From Syntrophomonas sp. DTU018 (lineage in GTDB: Bacteria; Bacillota; Syntrophomonadia; Syntrophomonadales; Syntrophomonadaceae), in assembly GCA_001513155.1 (NCBI GenBank), contig LFSR01000035.1, forward strand, positions 26,072 through 90,071: DNA of 64,000 bases, read 5' to 3'. Shown in pieces: positions 54,612-63,702 of the stretch. A model generated the notes under the pieces. That model was not told the DNA's origin and made no database searches. It worked only from the letters and a program-made list of their open reading frames with translations. Each line of letters begins with the position of its first letter. Positions within the stretch are counted from its first letter, which is position 1. The translations under genes and the position numbers were made by a program.

Positions 54612-54752
54612 TGTTCCAGGGTTGTTAGCCAATCGCGATCTCACGGTATCATCATCCTGCAGCCTTATGGCACCAAGAAGGAAGTTGAAGAACTGGTAAA
54701 TGAACTGAACAGCCTGGAAGGCGTAACGGCACGGTATATTGATTTAAATTAA
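54612..54752 (+). pseudogene. 3' remnant of a small ACT-like regulator gene
   Basis: A plus-strand frame without a start reads SRSHGIIILQPYGTKKEV and EELVNELNSLEGV and then ends at TAA 54750-54752. The strand-helix-strand pattern and HGII start resemble the end of the TM1266-type, ACT-like regulators found with iron hydrogenases. A strong terminator follows 30 bases later, as for a real gene. The 5' part is missing and is replaced by the promoter side of the transglutaminase-like gene. The family call is a guess. Confidence 0.4.
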
Positions 54753-54781
54753 AACCGGGGTTTGGAAACTGTTGCCGGTCT

Positions 54782-54828
54782 AACCTTCACAGGACATTTA
54801 TTTATGTGCCTGTGAAGGTTTAGTTTTA
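54782..54828. terminator. Strong intrinsic terminator
   Basis: AACCTTCACAGG and CCTGTGAAGGTT form a perfect 12-bp stem around a 15-base loop, followed by TAGTTTTATA on the plus strand. It suits the plus-strand remnant and, read the other way, the sigma-54 activator gene that ends at 54929. Confidence 0.7.
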
Positions 54829-54928
54829 TAAACACTCTGGGCGGACAGCCAGGTTGGATCGGGCAACACCTTTTATGTTTCCCTGCCCCTGGCCTGATTT
54901 CAGGTAGTCAACATTGCAGCCCGACAGA

Positions 54929-56332
54929 TCACTTTTTACCTTCATAATGAGTCAGGTTGTGCTTTTTCAGCAGGCGAAACAGGGTAGCCCGGGATATTCC
55001 CAGTCTCTTGGCAGCTTCCTCCCGGTCTTTTTCTACCAAATCAAGAGTCTGTACAAGTACCTGTCTTTCAAATCGTTCCATGGCTTCCCGGTAGTTTGCC
55101 GGCGGACAGGCATTTTTGCGAATATGCAGGGGAAGATCTTCCGGAGCTATCTCCGGGTTCTGGCAGAAGTTCATGGCCATCTCCAGTACATTGCTGAGCT
55201 CGCGCACATTGCCCGGCCAATCATACTCCAGCAGTAACCTCTTGGCTTCCTCGGATATGCCATAGACATTCAGTCCCAGTTGGGTATTCAGCTTTTGTAT
55301 AAAATACTCGGCCAGAGGAATGATATCTTGTTTGCGCTCCCTCAGGGGCGGTATATACAGTTTGACTACGTTTAACCGGTAATACAGGTCATGGCGGAAC
55401 TTGCCGTCTGCCACCAGTTGTTCCAGGTCGGCGTTGGTAGCCGATATGATGCGCACATCTACCCTGCGCGGTTTGTTATCCCCCACTCTTTCGATTTCTT
55501 TTTCCTGTAACACCCGCAAAAGCTTGGCTTGCATAGACCAGGGCATTTCCCCTATCTCGTCCAGAAAAATAGTACCTCTATTGGCTAGTTCAAACTTGCC
55601 CATTTTCCCGCCTTTGCGTGCTCCAGTAAAAGCCCCGTCAACATAGCCAAACAGCTCGCTTTCCAGCAGATTCTCAGGGATGGCCGCACAGTTCACCTTA
55701 ACAAAAGGCTCATGGGAACGATCACTGTGGAAATGAATGGCATTGGCATAGAGCTCTTTGCCTACCCCGCTTTCCCCGGTAATCAGAACAGAAGAAGTAG
55801 AATTTGCCAGTCGCATGACCATTTCTTTTAAATGTTTCTGACTGCTGCCGATAATAGCTTCGATGCCTGATACAGCAGTATTGCTGCGCTGAAAGTCTTC
55901 CCGGTAGGCATTCAGTTCGGTAAACAAGCGGCTGGTTTGAATCATAATGTCTCTTATTCTGATGCGGGAGACTATTTTAAGAAAATCTTCCCTATCCCAT
56001 AATTTTTGTTTCAGGGCATAGGTATCCAGAGCCACGTAGCGCCCCAAAGCCCCTATCAGCCGGTCGTTATGAAAAACCGGCTGACGGGACACCAGCAGCC
56101 TGGCTTCCGGGTAATAGGATAAAAGGTCAGGATCACCGGTTTGGATGGTCTCCAGCAGGCCGGTATCGAGATTGTGCTGGGATAGATGGGTATTCAACAA
56201 ATCCTCATCAGTCAGACCTGTATAGGTCTTAAAGGCGGTATTGGCAAAGCGAATATAACCCTCACTATCGATGAATATAATTCCCTCATACGGCGTGTTC
56301 ATCATCAGGATAGGATCTTCACAAGTATTCAT
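54929..56332 (-). CDS. Sigma-54-dependent activator with a PAS sensor
   Basis: The 467-residue protein has one PAS domain (about 12-100; MMNTPYEGIIFIDSEGYIRFANTAFKTYTGL), a sigma-54 AAA+ domain with Walker A GESGVGKE near 190, GAFTGA near 235, LDEIGEMPW and [15 protein letters not shown], and a Fis-type helix-turn-helix at the end (REEAAKRLGISRATLFRLLKK). ATG 56332 lies 8 bases after GGGGGG. It is divergent from a thiolase operon with its own sigma-54 promoter and is its likely activator. It lacks the CBS pair of the activator at 27850. Confidence 0.93.
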   Translation of the reverse strand: MNTCEDPILMMNTPYEGIIFIDSEGYIRFANTAFKTYTGLTDEDLLNTHLSQHNLDTGLLETIQTGDPDLLSYYPEARLLVSRQPVFHNDRLIGALGRYVALDTYALKQKLWDREDFLKIVSRIRIRDIMIQTSRLFTELNAYREDFQRSNTAVSGIEAIIGSSQKHLKEMVMRLANSTSSVLITGESGVGKELYANAIHFHSDRSHEPFVKVNCAAIPENLLESELFGYVDGAFTGARKGGKMGKFELANRGTIFLDEIGEMPWSMQAKLLRVLQEKEIERVGDNKPRRVDVRIISATNADLEQLVADGKFRHDLYYRLNVVKLYIPPLRERKQDIIPLAEYFIQKLNTQLGLNVYGISEEAKRLLLEYDWPGNVRELSNVLEMAMNFCQNPEIAPEDLPLHIRKNACPPANYREAMERFERQVLVQTLDLVEKDREEAAKRLGISRATLFRLLKKHNLTHYEGKK

Positions 56333-56357
56333 GAAGATCACCCCCCTTTAACCGGCA

Positions 56358-56380
56358 GTCTCAAATCTGATACTTGAGAC
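56358..56380. promoter_or_regulatory. Candidate activator site upstream of the second sigma-54 promoter
   Basis: GTCTCAA and TTGAGAC are perfect inverted repeats 9 bases apart. Further half-sites TTTTTGAGA (from 56385) and AGTCTCA (from 56449) lie toward the promoter. The centre is about 160 bases upstream of the predicted start. Confidence 0.6.
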
Positions 56381-56505
56381 ATCATTTTTGAGATTAGGGA
56401 CCCACGGCTAATTTCAATAATGAATTGGTATCTCTTGTCAGCTATCCAGTCTCATAAATGATATTAAAACAGCTTCACACCCTATTACTACTTATTATGA
56501 ACTCC

Positions 56506-56521
56506 TGGTATGTATCTTGCA
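56506..56521 (+). promoter_or_regulatory. Sigma-54 promoter of the thiolase operon
   Basis: TGGTATGTATCTTGCA fits TGGYAYG-N4-TTGCA, with -24 GG at 56507-56508 and -12 GC at 56519-56520. The open frame of the thiolase runs through it, so the protein must start further downstream. Confidence 0.8.
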
Positions 56522-56617
56522 ACCACCAATGGCAAGAGGCCTCTTTTCATAACCAATCTGCTTGACAAGGGTGTAATTACACCTGGATTGGCACATTATG
56601 CAAGGAGGGATTGGCAA

Positions 56618-57904
56618 TTGAAAGCAGTTTATGTGATCGGGGCATTTTCAACCAAATTCGGCAAACGCATTGAAGATACCCATAAGGATCTTACCCGGGA
56701 GACTTATCTGGGAGTATTGCAAGACGCGGGTATCGAAGCCAAGGATATCGAAACCCTATGGTTTTCCAACTGCGGCTGGGGTCTGACAGTTCCTCCCACC
56801 GAAGATGACCCGGGAATTCAGGGGCAGCAGAATGTGCGGGGCCATGTGGCTTTTGCTCCCCTGGTAAATGAAGGTTTATTCCCCAAACGAGTGCCCTGCA
56901 TCAATGTTGAAGGCGCCTGTGCCAGTGGTTCGCTGGCATTTCATGGAGCCTGGAAAGATATTCTCAGCGGTTTGGTGCATGTTTCCCTGGCGTTAGGAGT
57001 AGAAAAAACCGTATACCCCAAGTACCCCAGCATGGTAATACAAGCCTTTGCCGGCGGAGTTGACCTTTCGGAAATACATCGTCTCATTGAACAATACAAA
57101 AAGGTGGCCCAGGAATGTGGCAAGGAATGGAAAGACGGGGTAAGTCACACCATTTTTATGGATACCTATGCCACCCAGGCAGCCTGGCATATGTGGAAAT
57201 ATGGCACTACCAGAGAGCAACTGGCTATAGCCGCCTCCAAAAACCACTTCCATGGGTCCCTCAATCCTCTGGCCCAGTACCAGTTTGAAATCCCGGTGGG
57301 AAAAGTGTTAGCGGACTATGAAGTCAGCTGGCCCCTGACCCGGTCAATGTGCGCCCCCATGGGTGATGGCGGTGCAGCAGCAATTCTCTGCTCGGAGGAA
57401 TACCTCAAGGGGCTTCCCGACAGCATCAAAAGAAGAGCGGTAAAGGTGCTGGCCTCAGTTATATCCAGCGGACATGAGCGCAATATAGCCGAACCTTCCC
57501 TCAGCCACTGGGCCGCCCAAAGAGCTTATCAAATTGCAGGCATCGGACCCAAAGACATTGACTGCGCTGAAGTCCATGATGCCACCGCCTTCTCGGAAAT
57601 TTACCAGGCAGAAATGATGGGGTTCTGTCCCATCGGTGAAGGCGGAAAACTTGTGGAATCAGGCGCTACCCGTTTCGATGGTTCTATTCCCATTAATACT
57701 TCCGGAGGATTGGAATCAAAAGGCCATCCTATCGGCGCCACCGGCCTGTCCATGATACATGAAATAGTCATGCAGCTTCGCGGTGAAGCCGGAAAACGCC
57801 AGGTAAAAGACGCTGAATTCGGCTTGGTGGAAAATGGGGGCGGAGTTGTATCCTTTGAAGAATTCTGCTGCGGCGTCACCATTCTGCAAAAGGGCAATTT
57901 CTAA
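56618..57904 (+). CDS. SCP-x/SCP2-type thiolase-fold protein
   Basis: The 428-residue protein has the nucleophilic Cys in INVEGACASGSLAFHGA, the HDATAFSEIYQAE motif in place of the NEAF motif and the SKGHPIGATGLSM motif. These are features of the non-specific lipid-transfer (SCP-x) thiolases. It probably cleaves a branched or unusual 3-ketoacyl-CoA. I start it at TTG 56618, 9 bases after AAGGAGG, because the longer frame from 56510 overlaps the sigma-54 promoter. It is the first gene of a four-gene operon. Confidence 0.88.
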   Translation: MKAVYVIGAFSTKFGKRIEDTHKDLTRETYLGVLQDAGIEAKDIETLWFSNCGWGLTVPPTEDDPGIQGQQNVRGHVAFAPLVNEGLFPKRVPCINVEGACASGSLAFHGAWKDILSGLVHVSLALGVEKTVYPKYPSMVIQAFAGGVDLSEIHRLIEQYKKVAQECGKEWKDGVSHTIFMDTYATQAAWHMWKYGTTREQLAIAASKNHFHGSLNPLAQYQFEIPVGKVLADYEVSWPLTRSMCAPMGDGGAAAILCSEEYLKGLPDSIKRRAVKVLASVISSGHERNIAEPSLSHWAAQRAYQIAGIGPKDIDCAEVHDATAFSEIYQAEMMGFCPIGEGGKLVESGATRFDGSIPINTSGGLESKGHPIGATGLSMIHEIVMQLRGEAGKRQVKDAEFGLVENGGGVVSFEEFCCGVTILQKGNF

Positions 57905-57970
57905 TAAGCACTTGTTAACCGGTTTCTTTTGCCTATTTGGTATTTAGCCGGTGACAAGGAGGAGAGTCAT

Positions 57971-59269
57971 GTGAATAGGTATAAGGAAATGTATAAGCAA
58001 AAGCTGACCACCCCGGAAGAAGCTGTCAAGTTGGTCCAGGATGGCTGGAGAGTAACTTGGCCGGTAGCAGTAGGGCAGCCTCCGGTTTTGATCAATGCTT
58101 TGGCCAAGCGCAAGGATGAATTTACCCACCTGGAAGTCCTCACCGTAGTAGACGTATATCCTACTGAATTATTGAACCTCACCAAAGATGATCCCATTAA
58201 ACCTGACTACTGCTACTGCATTATCAGCCGCCGCGGTGTACAGGAAGGACGCTTTACCTACACCCCGGCCCGGTTATCACAGATTCCCAGGTATATCGAC
58301 ATGGGGCGGCCTTATCAGTGCGTTATGATGCAGGTCTCCCCAATGGATGAATTCGGCTTTTTCAGTATGGGACTATCCTGTGACTATGCCTTCCCCGTAG
58401 CGAAAAAAGCGGAAAAGATTATAGTTCAGGTGAATGAAAACATGCCCCGCACCTTCGGGCGCAATTTCTGGCATGTCAGTGAAGTGGACGCCATTGTGGA
58501 AGCCAACACCCCGCTGACCGCTCTGCCGGTATTACCTCCCAACGAGAACGAAAAATTGATTGGTAACTACATTGCTGAATTAGTGGAGGATGGTTCCACC
58601 CTCCAGCTGGGAATAGGTTCTATACCCAGTGCAGTGGCTCTGGCTCTGGAAAATAAAAAAGACTTGGGCGTGCATACGGAAATGTTCCCCGATGCTTTGA
58701 AAATTCTCTGGGAAAAAGGAGTCGTAACCAACCGCAAAAAGACCTACCATCCGGATATAGGTATTGCATCTTTTGCTCTTGGTTCGGAAGATTTGTACAA
58801 ATGGTTTAACAATAATCCCTCGGTGCATTTCTATGCTGTTGATCAAGTCCTGGATCCTTATATTCTCGCCAGGAACGACAAAATGGTCTGTATAAACAGC
58901 GGTATTGAAGTAGATTTGACCGGCCAGGTCAATTCCGAATCCATCGGTCACAAACAATTCAGTCATACCGGTGGTCAGCAGGATCTGATAATGGGTGCCT
59001 TCATGTCCAAGGGCGGCAAGGGTATTATTGCCATGGAATCCACGGTAGAAACCAAGCAGGGAAGAAAGTCCAAAATAGTCCCCCATCTGACTCCGGGTTC
59101 CTTCGTAAGCACCGGCCGCAATGATGTTCATTATGTGGTAACCGAATACGGAATTGCCGATTTGAAGATCTGGTCGGTACGGGAAAGGGCCAAGAGGCTA
59201 ATCAACATTGCCCATCCTGATTTTCGTGACGAACTCAGGTTTGAGGCAGAAAAAGCTGGATTCATATAA
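57971..59269 (+). CDS. Acetyl-CoA hydrolase/transferase-family CoA transferase
   Basis: The 432-residue enzyme is a paralogue of the one at 48943: LQLGIGSIPSAVALAL, HTEMFPDALKILWEKG with the catalytic Glu, DLTGQVNSESIGHKQFSHTGGQQDLIMGA and VTEYGIADLKIWSVRERA. GTG 57971 lies 8 bases after AAGGAGG; the open frame reaches 57929. It would activate a fatty acid with the CoA of an acetyl- or acyl-CoA. Confidence 0.9.
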   Translation: MNRYKEMYKQKLTTPEEAVKLVQDGWRVTWPVAVGQPPVLINALAKRKDEFTHLEVLTVVDVYPTELLNLTKDDPIKPDYCYCIISRRGVQEGRFTYTPARLSQIPRYIDMGRPYQCVMMQVSPMDEFGFFSMGLSCDYAFPVAKKAEKIIVQVNENMPRTFGRNFWHVSEVDAIVEANTPLTALPVLPPNENEKLIGNYIAELVEDGSTLQLGIGSIPSAVALALENKKDLGVHTEMFPDALKILWEKGVVTNRKKTYHPDIGIASFALGSEDLYKWFNNNPSVHFYAVDQVLDPYILARNDKMVCINSGIEVDLTGQVNSESIGHKQFSHTGGQQDLIMGAFMSKGGKGIIAMESTVETKQGRKSKIVPHLTPGSFVSTGRNDVHYVVTEYGIADLKIWSVRERAKRLINIAHPDFRDELRFEAEKAGFI

Positions 59270-59300
59270 TTGAAAAATTATGAGATAGGGGGAGATGTTA

Positions 59301-60482
59301 ATGCCCAGAAACGTTGTTATTGTAAGCGCTGTGAGAACAGCGGTCGGAACCTTCGGCGGTTCCCTTAGGGGCGTACACATTCGCAATTTAGGGGCGATAG
59401 TAATAAAAGAAGCCGTTAAGCGGGCTGGCATTAATCCGGAGATTATCGATGAAGTAATCATGGGAAATGTCAATCCTCCGGCTACCTGCTTGAATGTAGC
59501 CAAAGAGGCTGCTCTGAAAGCTGAAATTCCTTTTTCCGTTCCCTGTTTCACAATAAACCGCTTGTGCGGCTCATCCCTGCAGGCGATTAACCTGGCCAGT
59601 ATGATGATCATGTCCGGAGAAGCTGACGTAGTGCTGGCGGGCGGAGTGGAAAACATGAGTGATTACCCCTACGCAGTGTTTGGTGCCCGCTGGGGGACCA
59701 GATTCGGCGATGCCTTGATGATTGATGAAGCCGCAGCCACCCTGCGGGACGAAGAAACCGGTATCACTTCCGGCATGGCTGCTGAGTTCCTGCAGGAAAA
59801 ATACCAGATATCCCGGGAAGAACAGGATGAATTTGCCTACAACAGCCAGATGAAGGCCAAAAAAGCCATAGAATCCGGCCGGTTTAAAGATGAGATTGTG
59901 CCGGTACCTATTCGGGTAAAAAAAGAGACAGTCCTTTTTGAAGTAGACGAACACCCCAAATTCAATACCACCGTGGAGAAACTGGCCAAACTGCCGCCGG
60001 TTTTCAAGGCGGGCGGAACAGTTACTGCCGGCAACTCCTGCGGTATGAATGATGGGGCCTCAGCTCTGATTCTGATGTCGGAAGAAAAAGCCCAAGAACT
60101 GCAAGTGCAGCCCATGGCCCGAATTGTATCCTTCGCTACGGGAAGCTTGGATCCCAAATATTTCGGAGAAGCACCAGTTCTGGGCATAAACATGGCTCTG
60201 AAAAAAGCCGGGTTAACCATTGACCAGATAGATTTGATCGAATGCAACGAAGCTTTCGCTGTCCAGACTATCGCCGTGGCACGGCAGGTAAAATGGGATG
60301 ATGCCAAATTAAATGTGAACGGAGGCGCCATTGCCCTGGGCCATGCCTTAGGATCCACGGGCGGCAGACTGATGACCACATTGCTCTATGAGCTGAAAAA
60401 GAGAGACGGCAAGTACGGTTTGGCTACTGCCTGTACCGGCGGTGGAATGGGAGTTGCCACTATCGTAGAGAATCTGAAGTAA
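59301..60482 (+). CDS. Acetyl-CoA acetyltransferase / 3-ketoacyl-CoA thiolase
   Basis: The 393-residue thiolase has the nucleophilic Cys in TINRLCGSSLQAINLA, the NEAFAVQTIAVA motif, GGAIALGHALGSTG and the second Cys in ATACTGGGMGVATI. I choose ATG 59301, with GGGGGAG ending 6 bases upstream, over ATG 59295 that touches the site. It lies between a CoA transferase and an acyl-CoA dehydrogenase. Confidence 0.95.
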   Translation: MPRNVVIVSAVRTAVGTFGGSLRGVHIRNLGAIVIKEAVKRAGINPEIIDEVIMGNVNPPATCLNVAKEAALKAEIPFSVPCFTINRLCGSSLQAINLASMMIMSGEADVVLAGGVENMSDYPYAVFGARWGTRFGDALMIDEAAATLRDEETGITSGMAAEFLQEKYQISREEQDEFAYNSQMKAKKAIESGRFKDEIVPVPIRVKKETVLFEVDEHPKFNTTVEKLAKLPPVFKAGGTVTAGNSCGMNDGASALILMSEEKAQELQVQPMARIVSFATGSLDPKYFGEAPVLGINMALKKAGLTIDQIDLIECNEAFAVQTIAVARQVKWDDAKLNVNGGAIALGHALGSTGGRLMTTLLYELKKRDGKYGLATACTGGGMGVATIVENLK

Positions 60483-60550
60483 CAGGCTCTCCAGCCTGCC
60501 AGCATGGCACCAACGGCACGGCCGGCATGCCCAGGGAAAGGAGGCATAAG

Positions 60551-61699
60551 ATGGAGCGCATCCTGCCATTTACTGAGGAGCACATGATGTTCCGCCAGGC
60601 TTTTGGACGCTTTTTGGATCAGGAAATAGTGCCCCACTTCGAACAATGGGAAGAAGATGGGATTGTACCCCGGGAGATTTTTAAAAAATTCGGTGATCAT
60701 GGCTACCTATGCACCTGGGCTGAGGAAGAGTACGGGGGAGCCAATGCTGACTTTCTTTACTCGGTTATTGCTGTGGAAGAAACGGTTGCCAGAGGTCTGA
60801 CCGCACTGTTTACCTTTTTGCACAGCGATATTGTGGCACCTTACTTGGCATCTTATGCTACTCCGGAACAGAAAAAACGCTGGCTGCCTAAATGTGTTAG
60901 CGGTGAAAGCATTTTGGCCATAGCCATGACCGAGCCTGAGGCAGGTTCCGACTTGCAGGCTATGCGAACCCGGGCTGAAAAAGTAGGCAGTGAATATGTA
61001 CTTAACGGCAGCAAGACTTTTATATCCTGCGGCATTAATGCGGATCTGGTAGTGGTAGCAGCCAAGACTGATCCCAACGCCCAGCCATCTTACAAATCCG
61101 TAAGTCTTTTTGTAGTCGAAAGAGGAACACCGGGGTTTGAAAGAGGCCGGGCAATTAAAAAAATCGGACTGCATGCTCAGGACACTGCCGAGTTATTCTT
61201 TGACAACTGCCGGATACCTCAGGAAAATCTCCTGGGGGAAGAAGGCATGGGATTCATCTATTTAATGGAGAAACTCCAGCAAGAAAGACTGATAGCAGCC
61301 TTAGGCGGGATTGTCACTGCAGAAGCTTGCCTGAAATTGACCATTGATTATGTCAAAGAAAGAAAACTGTTCGGCAGACCTTTAAGCAAGTTCCAGAATA
61401 CTCAGTTTGAGTTAGCTAAAATAGCCAGCGCAGCCCAGGCCGGACGCTGTTTTGTGGATCAGCTGATTCTGGCGCATATGGCTGGCCATAACATAGTACA
61501 AGAAGTCAGTATGGCCAAGTACTGGTGCTGTGAGCTGGGCCACCGGGCCGCAGACCGGTGTCTGCAGCTATTCGGGGGCTATGGCTATTGCAAGGAGTAC
61601 CCTATTTCCCGGCACTTTGTAGATTCCAGAATAAGCACCATTTTTGCAGGAGCTTCAGAAGTAATGCTTTCCCTAGTTGCACGGAACTTGGGACTCTAG
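60551..61699 (+). CDS. Acyl-CoA dehydrogenase with long-chain-type catalytic glutamate position
   Basis: The 382-residue enzyme has IAMTEPEAGSDLQAMRTRA, a Glu in LMEKLQQERLIAAL (residue 245), RKLFGRPLSKFQNTQFELAKI, and FAGASEVMLSLVAR at the place where the usual EGT Glu would be. The base is therefore at the LCAD/IVD position. ATG 60551 lies 6 bases after AAAGGAGG. It ends the sigma-54-driven plus-strand operon. Confidence 0.92.
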   Translation: MERILPFTEEHMMFRQAFGRFLDQEIVPHFEQWEEDGIVPREIFKKFGDHGYLCTWAEEEYGGANADFLYSVIAVEETVARGLTALFTFLHSDIVAPYLASYATPEQKKRWLPKCVSGESILAIAMTEPEAGSDLQAMRTRAEKVGSEYVLNGSKTFISCGINADLVVVAAKTDPNAQPSYKSVSLFVVERGTPGFERGRAIKKIGLHAQDTAELFFDNCRIPQENLLGEEGMGFIYLMEKLQQERLIAALGGIVTAEACLKLTIDYVKERKLFGRPLSKFQNTQFELAKIASAAQAGRCFVDQLILAHMAGHNIVQEVSMAKYWCCELGHRAADRCLQLFGGYGYCKEYPISRHFVDSRISTIFAGASEVMLSLVARNLGL

Positions 61700-61761
61700 G
61701 TTTATAAATCTATGATTATGAAATTAAGCAACTCTATCTTTCCCCCTTAATTTCCCAAACT

Positions 61762-61797
61762 AAAACCCGCGCAGATTGCGCGGGTTTTAGTTTTTCT
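61762..61797. terminator. Bidirectional intrinsic terminator
   Basis: AAAACCCGCGCA and TGCGCGGGTTTT form a 12-bp stem around GAT, with A and T runs on both sides and TAGTTTTT on the plus strand. It stands between the converging operons. Confidence 0.85.
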
Positions 61798-61842
61798 GGT
61801 GCTGTATTGTATAAGGAGGGGAAAGGGCCCAGAAAACTCTGC

Positions 61843-63675
61843 CTAGTATTCAAAGGCTTCTATGGGCACATCCAATACAGAGGTGTCACCAGTTTTGACT
61901 ATCTCGGCTGCAGCCCAAACATTGGGAACTACATTCAAAAGATAATATCTGGCTGCAGCTACTTTTCCCGCATAAAAACCGTAGTCGAAATGATCCTCAC
62001 CAATCTCCTGCAGCTTCTTCTGGGCTAACAGGGCCTGGGACAGGATCACCATTCCGCAGTACAGCTGAGCGGTAGCTGTGAGTATACGCCGGGCATAAAG
62101 AGGCATCATCCCGTATTGCTTGTTGCCAAAATAAGTTCCAATGGTCATCTGAATCTCCATATAGCTGTTCAAAGCCCGTTCCAAGTTGGCAAACTCTCGT
62201 TCGAACCCGGGAGTATTCTCATTCTCCTTAATAAAATCACGAATATCCTGGAGCCAGGCAGCAAAAGCTGCTCCTTTCTTCATAGTCCACTTGCGGCCGA
62301 TCAGATCCATGGATTGGATATAGTTGGTGCCCTCCCATATGGACAGTACCTTTACATCCCGGGCAGCCTGAGCAACCGGGTAGTCTTCACAGTATCCATA
62401 TCCGCCGTAGACCTGGATACAGTCGGCAATTATCGGCCAGGCCTCATCGGAGCAGTACGCTTTTATGAGAGGAGTAAGTACTTCCACCCGGTCTGATGCT
62501 TTTGTACGCGCCTCCTCGTCGGGGTCATTGTCGCGGACATCCAGATAGAAATAGGTCTGGAAAATCATACCTCGCATAGCTTCCACATGAGCTTTGGCAT
62601 TTAGCAGCATTCTCTTGATATCTTCGTGATTGATTATAGCTACCCGATCCCCTTTGGGATTGGTGATAGGACGCCCCTGCACTCTTTCCTTAGCATACTG
62701 GGCGGCATTAAAGTAGGCATTGGCGGTAATGGCTTGGGCTACATGTCCGGTCTGGGCCCGGGCTTCATTCATCATTTTGAACATTTGCGCCATGCCTTCA
62801 CCTTTGCCGTCATTTTCCCGGGGATCCACCCCCAACAGCCAGCCCCGGCAGTTATTGTTTTCGCCAAAGGTCACAGCGGTAGTGGCGGAACCCTTCATAC
62901 CCATTTTGTGCTCGACTCCCAGGGCTTGAATATCATTGTCTTCCAGGCTTCCATCCTCATTGACCCAATACTTGGGTACGATAAACAAGGATATGCCCTG
63001 GGTTCCCGGACGGGCGCCTTCCACCCGGGCCAGTACCATATTCACAATGTTCTCACACATATCATGCTCCACACCAGTTATAAACTGCTTGGATCCTTTG
63101 ATCTTGAATATGCGGGGATGCTCGGTAGGATACGCTTTGGTCAGGATATCACCTACATCAGAACCCGCAGTAGGTTCGGTCAGGCACATGGTTCCCGACC
63201 ATTGGCCGGAAAACATCTTGGGCAGGAAAATTTCCTTGAGTTTTTCATCGGCAAAGGCTTGAATAAGACCAGCCGCACCAGTAGTCAGAGCTACATAAGG
63301 TGCCCAGCCGGGATTGGCCGAAGCCAGCATTTCCTGTATGGCGGCATATACTACCAAAGGCAGTGCCCCTTCCGCCTTCTCATCAAAATTGGAAGAACCA
63401 AATCCGTTTTCCTGGATATAGTGAAATATCTTAGCAAAGGATTCCGGCAGTATAACCTTGCCGTTTTCAAAACGGGCCGGCTGTGCCTCCCCATCGTCAT
63501 TGGCCGGAGCAATCATTTCTTTAGCTATCTTAAAAACCGGATCAATGATCATTTTGATATCATCTTTGCTATAGTAATCCCGGAAACGTTCATAGGCGAA
63601 AATACGCTCCGTAGGCAGCCATTCTTGCAGGATAAATTCAAAATCCCGGGTATTGTAAGCCCAGTTGAATGCCAT
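61843..63675 (-). CDS. Long-form acyl-CoA dehydrogenase (about 610 residues, DmdC-like)
   Basis: The 610-residue enzyme is a close paralogue of the one at 21929 along its whole length: WAYNTRDFEFILQEWLPTERIF, GQWSGTMCLTEPTAGSDVGDILTKA, IWEGTNYIQSMDLIGRKW with the catalytic Glu and the C-terminal helical domain. GGGGCGAG lies before ATG 63675. It is separated from the upstream etfA by 27 bases, so electrons likely pass to that Etf. Confidence 0.94.
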   Translation of the reverse strand: MAFNWAYNTRDFEFILQEWLPTERIFAYERFRDYYSKDDIKMIIDPVFKIAKEMIAPANDDGEAQPARFENGKVILPESFAKIFHYIQENGFGSSNFDEKAEGALPLVVYAAIQEMLASANPGWAPYVALTTGAAGLIQAFADEKLKEIFLPKMFSGQWSGTMCLTEPTAGSDVGDILTKAYPTEHPRIFKIKGSKQFITGVEHDMCENIVNMVLARVEGARPGTQGISLFIVPKYWVNEDGSLEDNDIQALGVEHKMGMKGSATTAVTFGENNNCRGWLLGVDPRENDGKGEGMAQMFKMMNEARAQTGHVAQAITANAYFNAAQYAKERVQGRPITNPKGDRVAIINHEDIKRMLLNAKAHVEAMRGMIFQTYFYLDVRDNDPDEEARTKASDRVEVLTPLIKAYCSDEAWPIIADCIQVYGGYGYCEDYPVAQAARDVKVLSIWEGTNYIQSMDLIGRKWTMKKGAAFAAWLQDIRDFIKENENTPGFEREFANLERALNSYMEIQMTIGTYFGNKQYGMMPLYARRILTATAQLYCGMVILSQALLAQKKLQEIGEDHFDYGFYAGKVAAARYYLLNVVPNVWAAAEIVKTGDTSVLDVPIEAFEY

Positions 63676-63702
63676 AACTACTCGCCCCTTTTCTCAATAT
63701 TC

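Larger units (their letters stand above)
54592..54928. other. Intergenic region with gene remnant and terminator
   Basis: This 337-base stretch holds a plus-strand gene tail (54612-54752), its terminator (54782-54820) and, beyond, 100 bases in which I see nothing. Confidence 0.6.
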
